DNA of 64,000 nucleotides from Nocardia carnea NBRC 14403. GTDB lineage: Bacteria > Actinomycetota > Actinomycetes > Mycobacteriales > Mycobacteriaceae. The DNA lies in NCBI RefSeq assembly GCF_000308515.1, contig NZ_BAFV01000037.1:27890-91889 (forward strand), given 5' to 3'. The notes beneath the pieces were generated by a model, which saw only the letters and a list, made by a program, of their open reading frames with translations, ran no database searches and was not told the DNA's origin. Both the position numbers and the translations under genes were made by a program. Shown piece after piece: positions 25,956 through 35,007 of the stretch (its first letter is position 1; each line of letters begins with the position of its first letter).

Positions 25956-27206
25956 TCAGAGAACAGTGAGGGGCAGCGGTATCCCGCGGTCGGTGAAGGT
26001 GAATTCGACACCGGTGCTGAACCGGGTGATCGCCACTTCCGAGGCCTCGGCGAACGGTTCGGCCGCCGCGGTGATCTCGGCGGTCCAGCCGCCGGGACCG
26101 CTATCGGTGACCCGGCTGTAGAAGTGCGGGTTCACCCCCCGCACCAGCGAATCCAGCGGGGCGAGATGATCGGGGTCGATCATCGACGGCCACGCGCGGT
26201 CGGTGAGTGCACCGCTGGCGCCGGGGAACCGGATCTGCACGCTATCGATGCCGGGCTCGACTTCGACATCGGTGTAGTGCAGGGGGTTCAGTGCCGGGTG
26301 GATGCGCAGGACCTGCGCGAGCGCATCCATATCGTCGCCCAGCCCGAGGCAGGCGCGGATCCGTTCGGAGGCGACGCCGGCGATCCCGGTGAACTGTTTA
26401 CGGCCGATTTCCAGCGCGGAATCGTCGTCGGTGCGTTCGTGTACGGCGATCATGAAACCGAGTACCAGCAGATGTTGCTGCAGGCACACCTCCTCGGCGA
26501 TGCGCACGAGTGCGGAATGGGAGAAGTCCGGGAATCGCAGATCGCTGAGCAGTGGCCCGCTGTAGTCGGCGCGGCCCTCGCCGCCGGGGTCGATCGCGGC
26601 GAGCGGCAGCCCGGCGGCCACCGTTTCCGCGACCAGCGGCGCATTGCGCGGAACCTCCGGCGGGGTATGCGATTCGTCGATGACCACCGTCCACGCGCAC
26701 ACCGGATGCCGGTCGGCGGGTACGCGCGGCGGGCGGTGGATCGGCCGGACCTGGGCGTATTTGTTGGTTGCCAGCGCGGTGGCATCGAAGGTGGGGTCCT
26801 CGATGTCGTGGCACATCGCCTTCACATAGGGCTCGCCCATGGGCTCCACATCGGTGAGCGCCCCGCAGTGATCCAGCCAGAACTCGCCGTGGCGGGAATC
26901 GTCGACGCGGAACCGGAAATCCATGAACTGCGGTGGCGCCCCGATATCGAGCTGCAGGCCCTTGAAGATGGTGACGATATCGTCCCCGGTGTATCCGAGG
27001 GCCTGCTGCATCCGGCGGGTGTAGATCGGGCTCGACAGCTGCCATTCCTCGATCGCGACTTCGGCCATCCCCTCCCGGCCGAAGGCGGAAATACAGTGCG
27101 CCATCCCCGATCGGTCGATGAGCTGCCCGCACAACAGCAGCTCGGGTACCAGTGCCGCCAGAGCCTCCCGGCTCAGCGCATGGAACCTGCTGGTGGGTAC
27201 GGTCAT
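25956..27206 (-). CDS. Unrecognised conserved protein in catabolic operon
   Basis: A 416-residue cytoplasmic protein, start ATG 27206 (MTVPTSRFHALSREALAALV). I do not recognise a domain. Two halves can be seen: an N-terminal part rich in aromatic and acidic residues (EEWQLSSPIYTRRMQQALGYTGDDIVTIFKGLQLDIGAPPQFMDFRF) and a C-terminal part (residues 250 onward) with helical D-M-D-A-L-A-Q-V-L and a final beta segment. H-D and D-H-C-G elements might bind metal. It is separated by 5 bp from the NTF2-like gene and 41 bp from the acyl-CoA synthetase gene, so it belongs to their pathway. Confidence 0.72.
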   Translation of the reverse strand: MTVPTSRFHALSREALAALVPELLLCGQLIDRSGMAHCISAFGREGMAEVAIEEWQLSSPIYTRRMQQALGYTGDDIVTIFKGLQLDIGAPPQFMDFRFRVDDSRHGEFWLDHCGALTDVEPMGEPYVKAMCHDIEDPTFDATALATNKYAQVRPIHRPPRVPADRHPVCAWTVVIDESHTPPEVPRNAPLVAETVAAGLPLAAIDPGGEGRADYSGPLLSDLRFPDFSHSALVRIAEEVCLQQHLLVLGFMIAVHERTDDDSALEIGRKQFTGIAGVASERIRACLGLGDDMDALAQVLRIHPALNPLHYTDVEVEPGIDSVQIRFPGASGALTDRAWPSMIDPDHLAPLDSLVRGVNPHFYSRVTDSGPGGWTAEITAAAEPFAEASEVAITRFSTGVEFTFTDRGIPLPLTVL

Positions 27207-27211
27207 CGGAG

Positions 27212-27763
27212 TCACCACAGCGACGCCGGGGCGGTGCCGATCCGGTACCAGCCGGGCAGCCGGGAGGCGGTGGATTTCGCGATCCGCTCGTTCATCGGCT
27301 CCGACATCGCCTTGTTCGTCATCATTTCCAGGAACAGCGCCGAGACATTGCCGAAATCGAAGAAATCGCGCTGCCACGACCACTGGTAGTCGCCGCCGTA
27401 GCGGAACCAGCTGCCGCCGATGCCGTTCACCGTGTACAGGCTGCCGTCTTCCCGGGGCGTGGTGGTGTACTGCTGTTTCCAGAACCCGATGCAGTCACCG
27501 CTGCGTTCGTCGATGACGAACTGCTGGTACGGGTACTCCCAGCCCTGCAGGCCTTCCATTTCCTGGCCGAGGGCCAGCTCGCGGATCTCGTCGCGGCCCA
27601 CCGCCATGAACTCGTCTTTGGGGCCGTAGTTCCAGCCGTAGGTGGCGTCCGCGGTGTACATATCGGCCAGCGGCTTCCAGTCGCCCAGCTTCTCGCAGCG
27701 CTCGTTCTCGGCGATCCAGCGGCGCACCATCTCGTCGAGTTCGGCGCGATCGAAACCTGTCAT
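27212..27763 (-). CDS. NTF2-like (SnoaL-fold) protein
   Basis: A 183-residue alpha+beta cone-fold protein: EMVRRWIAENERCEKLGDWKPLADMYTADATYGWNYGPKDEF is the usual first helix pair and strand of this fold. Members are small hydrolases, isomerases or dehydratases. It lies between the ferredoxin and the 416-aa gene in the leftward operon. The precise reaction is unknown. Confidence 0.8.
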   Translation of the reverse strand: MTGFDRAELDEMVRRWIAENERCEKLGDWKPLADMYTADATYGWNYGPKDEFMAVGRDEIRELALGQEMEGLQGWEYPYQQFVIDERSGDCIGFWKQQYTTTPREDGSLYTVNGIGGSWFRYGGDYQWSWQRDFFDFGNVSALFLEMMTNKAMSEPMNERIAKSTASRLPGWYRIGTAPASLW

Positions 27764-27877
27764 CGGTGTTGTTCCCTTTCGAAAAGAATCTGCGGGCTGT
27801 GCATCGGTTCGGTTGTTGTGCTCGTCGGGCCGGAAGGCGCATATCCGCGCGGCCGGAGCCTGCGGGCTGTGGCTCGC

Positions 27878-28075
27878 TCAGTCCGTGTCGGCGACGAGCA
27901 GGGCCTGGGTCGGGCAGTAGCGCACGGCATTCTCGACATCGGCCTTGTGTTCGGGGCCGGGGTTCGGGTCGAGGATCTCCACCTGGCCGCGTTTGGGTAC
28001 GGCGAAGATGTCCGGTGCCTCGGCGGCGCAGACGGCGTGCCCCTGGCACAGGTCCATATCGGCCACGATCTTCAT
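27878..28075 (-). CDS. Ferredoxin (3Fe-4S type, P450-associated)
   Basis: A 65-residue protein, MKIVADMDLCQGHAVCAAEA...RYCPTQAL. Cysteines C9-x5-C and a distal C-P pair give three ligands as in 3Fe-4S ferredoxins that reduce actinobacterial cytochromes P450. No P450 gene is visible nearby. It is first gene of the leftward operon, starting at ATG 28075 (an upstream frame extension lies in the regulatory gap). Confidence 0.9.
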   Translation of the reverse strand: MKIVADMDLCQGHAVCAAEAPDIFAVPKRGQVEILDPNPGPEHKADVENAVRYCPTQALLVADTD

Positions 28076-28161
28076 GGTGTGTGCTCCCTCGGCGTCGGAT
28101 ATTCCGAGAACGAGTTCTTCCCGGTTCGCGGCGGGCGAACCCGTGGGGAAGACACATTGCT

Positions 28162-28177
28162 GGACATGTGTCTGGAC
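28162..28177. promoter_or_regulatory. Putative TetR operator, ferredoxin side
   Basis: GGACATGTGTCTGGAC, 86 bp upstream of the ferredoxin start. It matches 14 of 15 bases of the site over the start codon of the TetR gene at 20842. Confidence 0.5.
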
Positions 28178-28343
28178 GCTACCACCGGCAACTGCGTCCG
28201 ACAACGATTCAGCGATTTTTCCAGAACTCGGCGCCGCTTCGGGGCGATTTGCGAATGCCGTCACGGCCGGCGGACGGCCGAGCGGCGACGGGGCCGACGA
28301 GAACACGTTCTTGCGTGGCGGAGAGTGTCCGAATTATATTCCG

Positions 28344-28360
28344 TACACCTGTCCAGACAC
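28344..28360. promoter_or_regulatory. Putative TetR operator, CMD side
   Basis: TACACCTGTCCAGACAC contains the perfect inverted repeat TGTC-CA-GACA. Its reverse complement shares GTGTCTGGAC with the site at 28162. It is 35 bp before the ATG of the CMD-fold gene, a position suited to repression. Confidence 0.5.
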
Positions 28361-28394
28361 TTTCGCCGGACCGTTGCGGCGCCGAAGGAGCAGC

Positions 28395-28823
28395 ATGACC
28401 GACCCCACGACCCAGCCCGCGGCGAACGACCCCGCCGCGCAACCCACGGTGCGGGAGCGGGGGCTGGCCAAAATGGCAGAAGTCTACGGATGGGAATTCC
28501 AGGACGGCCCCGGCGACCATTTCGCCGTGACGGCCGATCACCTGTTCGCCGATATCTGGTCCCGCCCCGGGCTGTCGTTGCGGGACCGGCGGCTGCTGCT
28601 GCTCGGCGCGCTCACCGCACAAGGCCTGTTCGATGTCGCCGGTATCCAGATCGGCGCCGCGCTGAAGAACGGCGAACTCGACGAAACCGCGCTGCGCGAG
28701 ATCTCCCTGTTCCTGTGCCACTACGTGGGCTGGCCCGCCGGCACCTCGCTGGACCATGTGATCGGCGCCCAGATCGATCAGCACACCAAAGCCGCGAAGA
28801 AGGCCGCTCGCAACGGTCAGTGA
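28395..28823 (+). CDS. Carboxymuconolactone-decarboxylase-fold protein
   Basis: A 142-residue helical protein: LSLRDRRLLLLGALTAQGLFDVAGIQIGAALKNGELDETALREISLFLCHYVGWPAGTSLDHV follows the CMD/AhpD pattern (D-R-x-L-x-x-L-x-x-L, then helix with H-Y-x-x-W-P). The AhpD C-x-x-C pair is absent, so peroxidase activity is unlikely. Such proteins occur in aromatic or steroid breakdown operons. Start ATG 28395. Probably an operon with the LLM gene 60 bp downstream. Confidence 0.82.
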   Translation: MTDPTTQPAANDPAAQPTVRERGLAKMAEVYGWEFQDGPGDHFAVTADHLFADIWSRPGLSLRDRRLLLLGALTAQGLFDVAGIQIGAALKNGELDETALREISLFLCHYVGWPAGTSLDHVIGAQIDQHTKAAKKAARNGQ

Positions 28824-28883
28824 CCACCTCCTCCGGGACGCTGCCGCGGCCCGTTCCACCACCCCGACAGACAAGGCTCAGGT

Positions 28884-29753
28884 ATGCGCTTCGGCATCGT
28901 TCTGTTCACCAGTGATCGCGGGATCAGTCCCGCCGCCGCCGCCCGTGCGGCCGAGGACAACGGATTCTCCTCGTTCTACGTCCCCGAACACACCCATATC
29001 CCGGTGAAGCGCGAGGCCGCGCACCCGCAGACCGGGGACGCCACCCTGCCCGACGACCGCTATATGCGAACTCTCGACCCGTGGGTCTCGCTGGCCATGG
29101 CGGCCGCCGTCACCGAACGGATCGAACTCGCCACCGCGGTCGCGCTGCCGGTCGAACACGATCCCATCACCCTCGCCAAAACCATCGCCTCCCTCGATCA
29201 CCTCTCCGGCGGCCGGGTCACCCTCGGCGCCGGTTTCGGCTGGAACACCGACGAGCTGGCCGATCACGGCATCCCCGGCAACAAACGCCGCACCGCGCTG
29301 CGGGAATACCTGGAGGCCATGCGCGCCCTGTGGCGCGAGGACGAGGCGTCCTACGACGGCAATTTCGTGCAGTTCGGACCGAGCTGGGCCTGGCCCAAAC
29401 CGGTCGACCGCACCGTTCCCGTGCTGATCGGCGCGGCGGGCACCGAACGCACCTGCGCATGGATCGCCGCCCACGCCGACGGCTGGATCACCACCCCCGG
29501 CGAAACCGATATCTCCGAACGCTTGGCGAACCTGAAGAAGGCGTGGGCCGACGCCGGTCGTGAGGGTGCGCCGCGAGTCGTGGCACTGGACTTCAAACCC
29601 GACGCCGACCGGCTGGCCGCCTGGGCTGCCGACGGGGTCACCGATGTGCTGTACGGGTTGCCGGACAAGCCGGAACCGGAGGTGCGTGCCTACCTCGAAC
29701 GGCTGGCTGGCAAACTGCGGGACATGAATTCGATCACCCGTGAGGTCAGCTAG
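28884..29753 (+). CDS. LLM-class F420-dependent oxidoreductase
   Basis: A 289-residue luciferase-like (beta/alpha)8 protein. Markers: MRFGIVLFTSDRGISPAAAARAAEDNGFSSFYVPEHTH, LATAVALPVEHDPITLAKTIASLDHLSGGRVTLGAGFGWN and the C-terminal GADGWITTP-like segment. The TIGR03619-type subset of actinobacterial proteins uses coenzyme F420. Substrate unknown; context (CMD-fold protein, ferredoxin, FadD) suggests catabolism of a lipid or terpenoid. Confidence 0.86.
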   Translation: MRFGIVLFTSDRGISPAAAARAAEDNGFSSFYVPEHTHIPVKREAAHPQTGDATLPDDRYMRTLDPWVSLAMAAAVTERIELATAVALPVEHDPITLAKTIASLDHLSGGRVTLGAGFGWNTDELADHGIPGNKRRTALREYLEAMRALWREDEASYDGNFVQFGPSWAWPKPVDRTVPVLIGAAGTERTCAWIAAHADGWITTPGETDISERLANLKKAWADAGREGAPRVVALDFKPDADRLAAWAADGVTDVLYGLPDKPEPEVRAYLERLAGKLRDMNSITREVS

Positions 29754-29755
29754 CC

Positions 29756-31051
29756 GTGCGAATTGCCTTGTTGTCCTACCGCAGCAAGCCTCATTGCGGT
29801 GGGCAGGGGGTCTATGTGCGCCGGCTCAGCGCCGGATTGGCCGAACTCGGCCACCAGGTGGAGGTGTTCTCCGGCCAGCCGTACCCGGCCGACCTCGACC
29901 CGCGCGTGACCCTGACCGAGGTACCCAGCCTGGACCTCTACCGTGAGGACGACCCGTTCCGTACACCACGGCCGGGCGAGATCCGCGACCGGATCGATCT
30001 GCTGGAACTGGCCACCATGTGGACCGCCGGGTTCCCCGAACCCCGCACCTTCAGCCTGCGCGCGGCGCGGATCCTGCGCGACCGGGTCCAGGATTTCGAT
30101 ATCGTCCACGACAACCAGTGCCTGGGCAGCGGGCTGCTCGATATCGCCCGGCGACTGCCGCTGGTCGCGACCGTGCACCACCCCATCACCAAGGACCGGG
30201 AGGTCGATCTGGCGGCCGCGATCTGGCGGCGCAAACCGCTGGTGCACCGCTGGTACGGGTTCCTCGGTATGCAGCAGCGCATCGCCCGGCAGATCCCCGA
30301 TCTGCTCACCGTGTCCACGTCGTCGGCGACCGATATCGCCGACGATTTCGGGGTCGATCCGGCGCAGCTGAAAGTGGTCCCCCTCGGCGTGGACACCGAA
30401 CTCTTCGCGCCGCGCGGGCCGCGTGTCCCCGGCCGGATCGTCGCCGTCGCCAGTGCCGACAAACCGCTCAAGGGGATCTCGCATCTCCTGCAGGCGCTCA
30501 CCAGGCTGCGGGTCACCCACAAGGTGGAATTGCAGCTGGTCGCGAAACTGGAGCCGAACGGGCCGACCGAGAAACAGATCGCCGAACTCGGGCTCTCCGA
30601 TATCGTCACCGTCCGTCCCGGGCTGACCGATACCGAACTGGCCGAACTTCTCGCCTCGGCCGAGATCGCGTGCATCCCGTCGCTGTACGAGGGCTTTTCG
30701 CTGCCTGCGGTGGAAGCGATGGCGTCGGGCACTCCGCTCGTGGTCAGCCGTACCGGTGCTTTGCCGGAGGTCGTCGGCGAACCCGGCGTCTGTGCCGAAC
30801 TCACCGAACCCGGCGATTCGGCCGCCCTGGTCCAGGTGATCGGCCGGCTGCTCGACTCCCCGCAGACCCGGCAGGCGATGCAGGCCGCGGGCCGCGACCG
30901 GGCCGTTTCCGTATTCAGCTGGGAGTCGGTGGCCGCGCAGACCGTGCAGGTGTACCAGAACGCGATCGACCGGCATGCCGGGCGAGCCGCAGGCGACCGG
31001 GGAACCGGCGCATCCGCCCAGCTCACCACCGCAGGAGGCGCCTCGTGCTGA
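29756..31051 (+). CDS. Glycosyltransferase family 4 protein
   Basis: A 431-residue GT-B enzyme. N-terminal acceptor domain: IALLSYRSKPHCGGQGVYVRRLSAGLAELGHQVEVFSGQP. C-terminal nucleotide-sugar domain with the E-x7-E motif in EGFSLPAVEAMASGTPLVVSRTGALPEVVG. Start GTG 29756, two bases after the previous stop. The last seven bases overlap the methyltransferase gene. GT4 plus methyltransferase pairs in mycolic-acid bacteria make methylated cell-surface or intracellular glycans (family knowledge); the exact product is not known. Confidence 0.9.
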   Translation: MRIALLSYRSKPHCGGQGVYVRRLSAGLAELGHQVEVFSGQPYPADLDPRVTLTEVPSLDLYREDDPFRTPRPGEIRDRIDLLELATMWTAGFPEPRTFSLRAARILRDRVQDFDIVHDNQCLGSGLLDIARRLPLVATVHHPITKDREVDLAAAIWRRKPLVHRWYGFLGMQQRIARQIPDLLTVSTSSATDIADDFGVDPAQLKVVPLGVDTELFAPRGPRVPGRIVAVASADKPLKGISHLLQALTRLRVTHKVELQLVAKLEPNGPTEKQIAELGLSDIVTVRPGLTDTELAELLASAEIACIPSLYEGFSLPAVEAMASGTPLVVSRTGALPEVVGEPGVCAELTEPGDSAALVQVIGRLLDSPQTRQAMQAAGRDRAVSVFSWESVAAQTVQVYQNAIDRHAGRAAGDRGTGASAQLTTAGGASC

Positions 31052-31776
31052 CCGTCGACTTCGACCGTGCCGGGATCGGGCCCGGAACCCGGGTCATCGA
31101 TGTGGGCTGTGGCGCCGGACGTCATTCTTTCGAGGCCTACCGGCGCGGCGCCGATGTGGTCGCCTTCGATCAGGACGCACCGGAACTCGCGAATGTCGCC
31201 ACCATGTTCGAGGCCATGGCGCAGGTGGGGGAGGCCCCGGCCGGCGCGAAGGCCGAGGCGGTCGAGGGTAACGCCCTCGACCTGCCCTACGGCGCGGGCG
31301 AATTCGATGTCGTGATCGCTTCGGAGATCCTCGAACACGTGCCCGCCGACGACGCTGCCATCGCCGAACTGGTCCGCGTGCTGCGCCCGGGCGGGCAACT
31401 GGTGGTCACCGTGCCGCGCTGGCTGCCCGAACGGGTGTGCTGGGCGCTGTCGGACGAGTACCACGCCAACGAGGGCGGGCATATCCGCATCTACAAGGCC
31501 GACGAGCTGCGCGACAAGATCACCGCCCGCGGGCTGCGGCATACCCACCGCACCCATGTGCACGCCCTGCATTCCCCGTACTGGTGGATCAAATGCGCGG
31601 TCGGCGTGGAGAAACCCGACCATGCGCTGGTGCGCGCCTACCATCGGATGCTGGTGTGGGACATGATGAAACAGCCCCTGCTCACCCGGACCGCGGAAAA
31701 GGCACTCGACCCGCTGATCGGTAAGAGCGTGGCCCTGTATTTCAGCAAACCGGCGGTGACCCGTGCCGCCGGTTGA
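31045..31776 (+). CDS. SAM-dependent methyltransferase (type 11)
   Basis: A 243-residue protein. Motif I VIDVGCGAGRHSFEAYRRGADVVAFDQD, motif II EFDVVIASEILEHVPADD, motif III VLRPGGQLVVTVPRWLPE. Start GTG 31045 lies 6 nt after AGGAGG (31033-31038) and overlaps the end of the glycosyltransferase gene. The stop overlaps the next gene's start by 14 bp, so the three genes are one translation-coupled unit. Confidence 0.9.
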   Translation: MLTVDFDRAGIGPGTRVIDVGCGAGRHSFEAYRRGADVVAFDQDAPELANVATMFEAMAQVGEAPAGAKAEAVEGNALDLPYGAGEFDVVIASEILEHVPADDAAIAELVRVLRPGGQLVVTVPRWLPERVCWALSDEYHANEGGHIRIYKADELRDKITARGLRHTHRTHVHALHSPYWWIKCAVGVEKPDHALVRAYHRMLVWDMMKQPLLTRTAEKALDPLIGKSVALYFSKPAVTRAAG

Positions 31777-32827
31777 GCTACCGTCGGTGCCCTCGGTATT
31801 CACCCGCCGCCAGTGTCTGCAGACCGCGCAATCGATCGCCGCCGACCAGGAATCCTCGGGCGCCATCCCGTGGTTCTCCGGTGGCCACACCGACCCGTGG
31901 GACCACGTGGAATCCGCGATGGCGCTCACTGTGGCCGGTCTCCGCGACGAAGCCGTCGCCGCCTACACCTGGTCGGCCCGCACCCAGCGGCCCGACGGGT
32001 CGTGGCCGATGCAGTTCCGTGACGGCGAGATCGAGAACGCCGCTACCGATGTGAACTTCTGTGCCTATATCGCCACGGGCCTCTGGCACTATCTCGCGGT
32101 CACCGGTGACACCGCCTTCGCATCCGAAATGTGGCCGGTTGTCCGCGCGGCCATCGACCTCGTCGTCGACTGCCAGGGCGACGAGGGCCAGATCTACTGG
32201 CTGCGCGACGGCACCGATATCCTGCCCGAAGCGCTGGTCACCGGGTCGGCCAGTATGTACCACAGCCTCGGCGCTGCACTGGAACTGGCGCGATGCCTGG
32301 GTGATCCGCATCCCGAGTGGGAACTGGCCCGCACGCGGCTCGGTACCGCGCTGCGGGAGCATCCGGAGCTGTTCACCGCCAAAGACCGGTACTCGATGGA
32401 CTGGTACTACCCGGTCCTCGGCGGCGCATTGCGCGGTCCCGCCGGACAGGCGCGGATCGCCGAACGCTGGGATACGTTCGTGGTCGGCAATATCGGTATC
32501 CGCTGCGTCTCGGACCGCCCGTGGGTCACCGGCGCGGAAACCTGCGAACTGGTGCTGTCCCTCGATGCTCTCGGCGACCGCGAACGCGCCCACCAGTTGT
32601 TCGGGAATATGCAGCACCTCCGCGAAACCGACGGCTCGTACTGGACCGGCCTGGTCTACGCCGACGGCAAACGCTGGCCGGTGGAACGCACCACCTGGAC
32701 CGGCGCCGCGGTGATCCTCGCCGCCGACGCGCTCTCCCGGACCACGCCCGGTAACGGCATCTTCCGCGATCTTGCGGCCGATGCCGTACCCGCCCGGCCG
32801 GTGCCGCTGCCGGTGAGCAGCGGGTAG
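31763..32827 (+). CDS. Alpha/alpha-toroid protein (prenyltransferase-like), third gene of glycan operon
   Basis: A 354-residue protein starting at GTG 31763. Repeated helical hairpins with W-x-H-V-E-S-A-M-A-L, T-Q-R-P-D-G-S-W-P and G-S-Y-W-T-G-L-V-Y segments match the (alpha/alpha)6 toroid of terpene cyclase/prenyltransferase-like and six-hairpin glycosidase proteins. Names used in databases for such proteins (prenyltransferase) are probably not literal. Coupling to a GT4 and a methyltransferase suggests glycan binding or hydrolysis (inference). Confidence 0.75.
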   Translation: MPPVELPSVPSVFTRRQCLQTAQSIAADQESSGAIPWFSGGHTDPWDHVESAMALTVAGLRDEAVAAYTWSARTQRPDGSWPMQFRDGEIENAATDVNFCAYIATGLWHYLAVTGDTAFASEMWPVVRAAIDLVVDCQGDEGQIYWLRDGTDILPEALVTGSASMYHSLGAALELARCLGDPHPEWELARTRLGTALREHPELFTAKDRYSMDWYYPVLGGALRGPAGQARIAERWDTFVVGNIGIRCVSDRPWVTGAETCELVLSLDALGDRERAHQLFGNMQHLRETDGSYWTGLVYADGKRWPVERTTWTGAAVILAADALSRTTPGNGIFRDLAADAVPARPVPLPVSSG

Positions 32828-33253
32828 TCTCGCCGGCCGTCGAACGTCGGGGTGCGGTCCGGAGATCAATGCCCGGCGACCGTCCCTCGCCCGGCGTCTC
32901 CGGGCGAGTCGTCGGCGAGACCATCCGAACCCGGCGGGGACTCACCGCGGCAAACCGGCGCCGGGTCGAACAACACCGGACCTGCGCTCGGGCACAGTGG
33001 CGATTCGACGACCGCGGCGGCGAACGATCCGTGCCGTGGACACCATCGGGGAGCGGGATATTCGCACTGCGCTGAGAGTTCTCGTGATCGGCGGGGTTGC
33101 CGTCGACGGAGTGCCGGGGGCGACTCGGGTGATTCGTGAACTCCGCGCGATGCCCGGTATCCGAATCCACGGGCGCCCGCCGGAACGGCGGAGGTCGCTG
33201 ATGGCACCGGATACTCGGTTGCCTCGGTCGCCCGCCGACGGTGTAATGCGGCG
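32828..33253. other. Gap of 426 bp with no confident gene
   Basis: Holds the terminator-like stem at 32886-32908. A plus-strand frame at about 33036-33257 (VDTIGERDIRTALRVLVIGGVAVDG...) looks partly protein-like but has weaker third-position GC than its neighbours, so it may be a gene remnant. Not called. Confidence 0.4.
32886..32908 (+). terminator. Terminator-like hairpin after the glycan operon
   Basis: CTCGCCCGG, loop CGTCT, CCGGGCGAG: a perfect 9-bp stem 58 nt past the stop of the toroid-fold gene. Confidence 0.6.
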
Positions 33254-34078
33254 GTGATGACTCCACCACATGATCTGACCGGACGGGTCGCCGTCGTCAC
33301 CGGCGTCAGCCGCCGCGGAGGTATCGGTTATGCCGTCGCCCGTCGGCTCGCCGCTCGCGGCGCCCAGTTGTTCCTCACCCACTGGGTTCGGCACGACGAA
33401 GCGCAGCCGTGGGGCGCCGACGATCTCGACCAGCTACGTGCGGGCCTGACCGAGGCTCCGCGTATCGCCGACCTGAGTATCGATTTCGCCGAACCCGATG
33501 CCGGGCAGCGGGCCGTCGACGCCGCCGTCGCCGAATTCGGGCACGTCGATATCCTCGTCGCCAACCACGCCCGCAGCGGCGGCGACGGCACCCTGTTCGA
33601 CATCGACGCGGCCATCCTGGACGGGCACTGGGCCGTCGACGCCCGTTCGGTGCTACTACTCACCCAGGCGTTCGCGAAACAGTACCGGCCCGGCCACGGC
33701 GACGTCGGTGACCGGGGCCGGGTTATCTGGATGACCTCCGGCCAGCATCTGGGCCCGATGCGCGGCGAAATCGCCTACGGTTCCGCCAAATCGGTGCTGG
33801 CCGGGATGACGGCGACCGTGGCGGCGGAACTGATCGAACACGGTATCGTCCTCAACACCGTGAACCCGGGCCCGGTCGACACCGGTTACCTCGACCCCCA
33901 CAGCACCGGCCTGGACCCGGCGTTCGTCGCGGCCGTCCACGTCGCCTTCCCTCGCGGCCGTGCCGGCACACCCGACGATCCGGCGCGGCTCATCGAATGG
34001 CTGGTCTCCGACGACGGCCGCTGGGTGGTGGGACAGATCATCGATTCCGAAGGCGGATTCCGCCGGTCCCGATTCTGA
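33254..34078 (+). CDS. Short-chain dehydrogenase/reductase
   Basis: A 274-residue Rossmann oxidoreductase. TGVSRRGGIGYAVARRLAARG is the cofactor loop, NHA(R) replaces the usual NNAG, and YGSAK is the Y-x-x-x-K active site (Ser in WMTSGQ). The C terminus GRWVVGQIIDSEGGFRRSRF is typical of SDRs that are remote homologues of 3-oxoacyl-ACP reductase and resistance-type reductases. Start GTG 33254 or ATG 33257. Convergent with the LLM gene, 16 bp between stops. Confidence 0.88.
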   Translation: MMTPPHDLTGRVAVVTGVSRRGGIGYAVARRLAARGAQLFLTHWVRHDEAQPWGADDLDQLRAGLTEAPRIADLSIDFAEPDAGQRAVDAAVAEFGHVDILVANHARSGGDGTLFDIDAAILDGHWAVDARSVLLLTQAFAKQYRPGHGDVGDRGRVIWMTSGQHLGPMRGEIAYGSAKSVLAGMTATVAAELIEHGIVLNTVNPGPVDTGYLDPHSTGLDPAFVAAVHVAFPRGRAGTPDDPARLIEWLVSDDGRWVVGQIIDSEGGFRRSRF

Positions 34079-34094
34079 CCCACCACCGGACCGG

Positions 34095-34961
34095 TCAGAG
34101 GTCGGCGAGCCGCGGCACTACCGGCGCCACGCTGTCGACCCACGCCGCCGGCGACCCACCGGGCGGCATCACGATCGCGGTGTGTACCCCGAGCTGGGCA
34201 TAGCCGGCCATCTGACGGACGAAATCGTCGAGCGCGGCCGGGTCAGGGCTGCCGGCCAGCACGGTTTTGCGGATGCGCTCGTAATCGGTACCGGCTTCTT
34301 CGCAGTGCCGGCGCAGCACATCGAGCTTGTGCGCCACCTCCTCGGTGCTGGAAGCGAACAGGTTGCAGGCGTCGCCGTAGCGGGCCACCAGCCGCAGCGT
34401 CCGCTTCTCACCGCCACCCCCGATGAGCACCTTCGGCCGATGCAGCGGCTGCGGTGCGCACAGGGTCTCGGCCAGCTGGTAGTGCTTGCCCTCGAACGGC
34501 CCGTTGTTGTCCGGATCCCACATCTGCGCACAGATCCGCAGCGTTTCCTCCAGCCGATCGAACCGTTCGCCGGTCGGCGGATACGGCACACCGAGGCCGT
34601 GATGTTCGCGTTCGAACCAGGCAGCGCCGATCCCGAGCGCCGCGCGGCCGCCTGAGAGCACGTCCAGCGTGGTGACCGTTTTCGCGAGCAGCCCGGGATG
34701 CCGGTAGGTCACGCCGGTCACCAGCAGGCCGAGTTCGATCGTGGAGGTGTGGGCGGCCATGAACCCGAGGCTGGTGTAGCCCTCCAGCATGTTCGCTTCC
34801 GCGGGCAGCCCGGTCGGTTCGATCTGGAAGAAATGGTCCATGAACGACAACCAGCTCGCGCCGGCCAGCTCCGCGGCCGCGCCCACACGCGCCAGCTCCC
34901 CGGCAATGGCGGCGGTGCCACCGTCGATCTCGAAAATCGGAACATGGAAACCGAGTTCCAT
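34095..34961 (-). CDS. LLM-class F420-dependent oxidoreductase
   Basis: A 288-residue protein: MELGFHVPIFEIDGG, the flavin/deazaflavin segment LVTGVTYRHPGLLAKTVTTLDVLSGGRAALGIGAAWFEREHHGLG, then KVLIGGGGEKRTLRLVARYGDACNLF, the pattern of F420-dependent LLM enzymes. The start ATG 34961 is preferred over 34967 because AAGGGG lies 6 nt upstream of it. A perfect palindrome of MerR-operator type is 47 bp upstream, so expression is probably inducible by a chemical signal. Confidence 0.87.
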   Translation of the reverse strand: MELGFHVPIFEIDGGTAAIAGELARVGAAAELAGASWLSFMDHFFQIEPTGLPAEANMLEGYTSLGFMAAHTSTIELGLLVTGVTYRHPGLLAKTVTTLDVLSGGRAALGIGAAWFEREHHGLGVPYPPTGERFDRLEETLRICAQMWDPDNNGPFEGKHYQLAETLCAPQPLHRPKVLIGGGGEKRTLRLVARYGDACNLFASSTEEVAHKLDVLRRHCEEAGTDYERIRKTVLAGSPDPAALDDFVRQMAGYAQLGVHTAIVMPPGGSPAAWVDSVAPVVPRLADL

Positions 34962-35007
34962 ACTCATCCCCTTGTGATGGTGGGTGATCGGGTCGATCAC
35001 ACGCTAC

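Larger units (their letters stand above)
28076..28394. promoter_or_regulatory. Divergent promoter region of catabolic genes
   Basis: 319 bp between the leftward ferredoxin operon and the rightward CMD-fold gene. It holds two copies of GTGTCTGGAC in opposite orientation (28168-28177 and, reversed, 28351-28360), one near each gene, separated by about 180 bp, plus AT-rich stretches (AATTATATTCCG) suited to a promoter. No gene is seen. Confidence 0.55.

Noticed and set aside
29938..31929. Large minus-strand open frame (663 codons) opposite the glycosyltransferase operon
   Set aside because: Low-complexity shadow translation; the plus strand carries three overlapping genes with clear GT4 and methyltransferase motifs.
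32997..33257. 86-codon plus-strand frame before the SDR gene
   Set aside because: Part of it looks protein-like, but third-position GC is lower than in real neighbours, the start is uncertain and it overlaps the SDR start region. Possibly a remnant.
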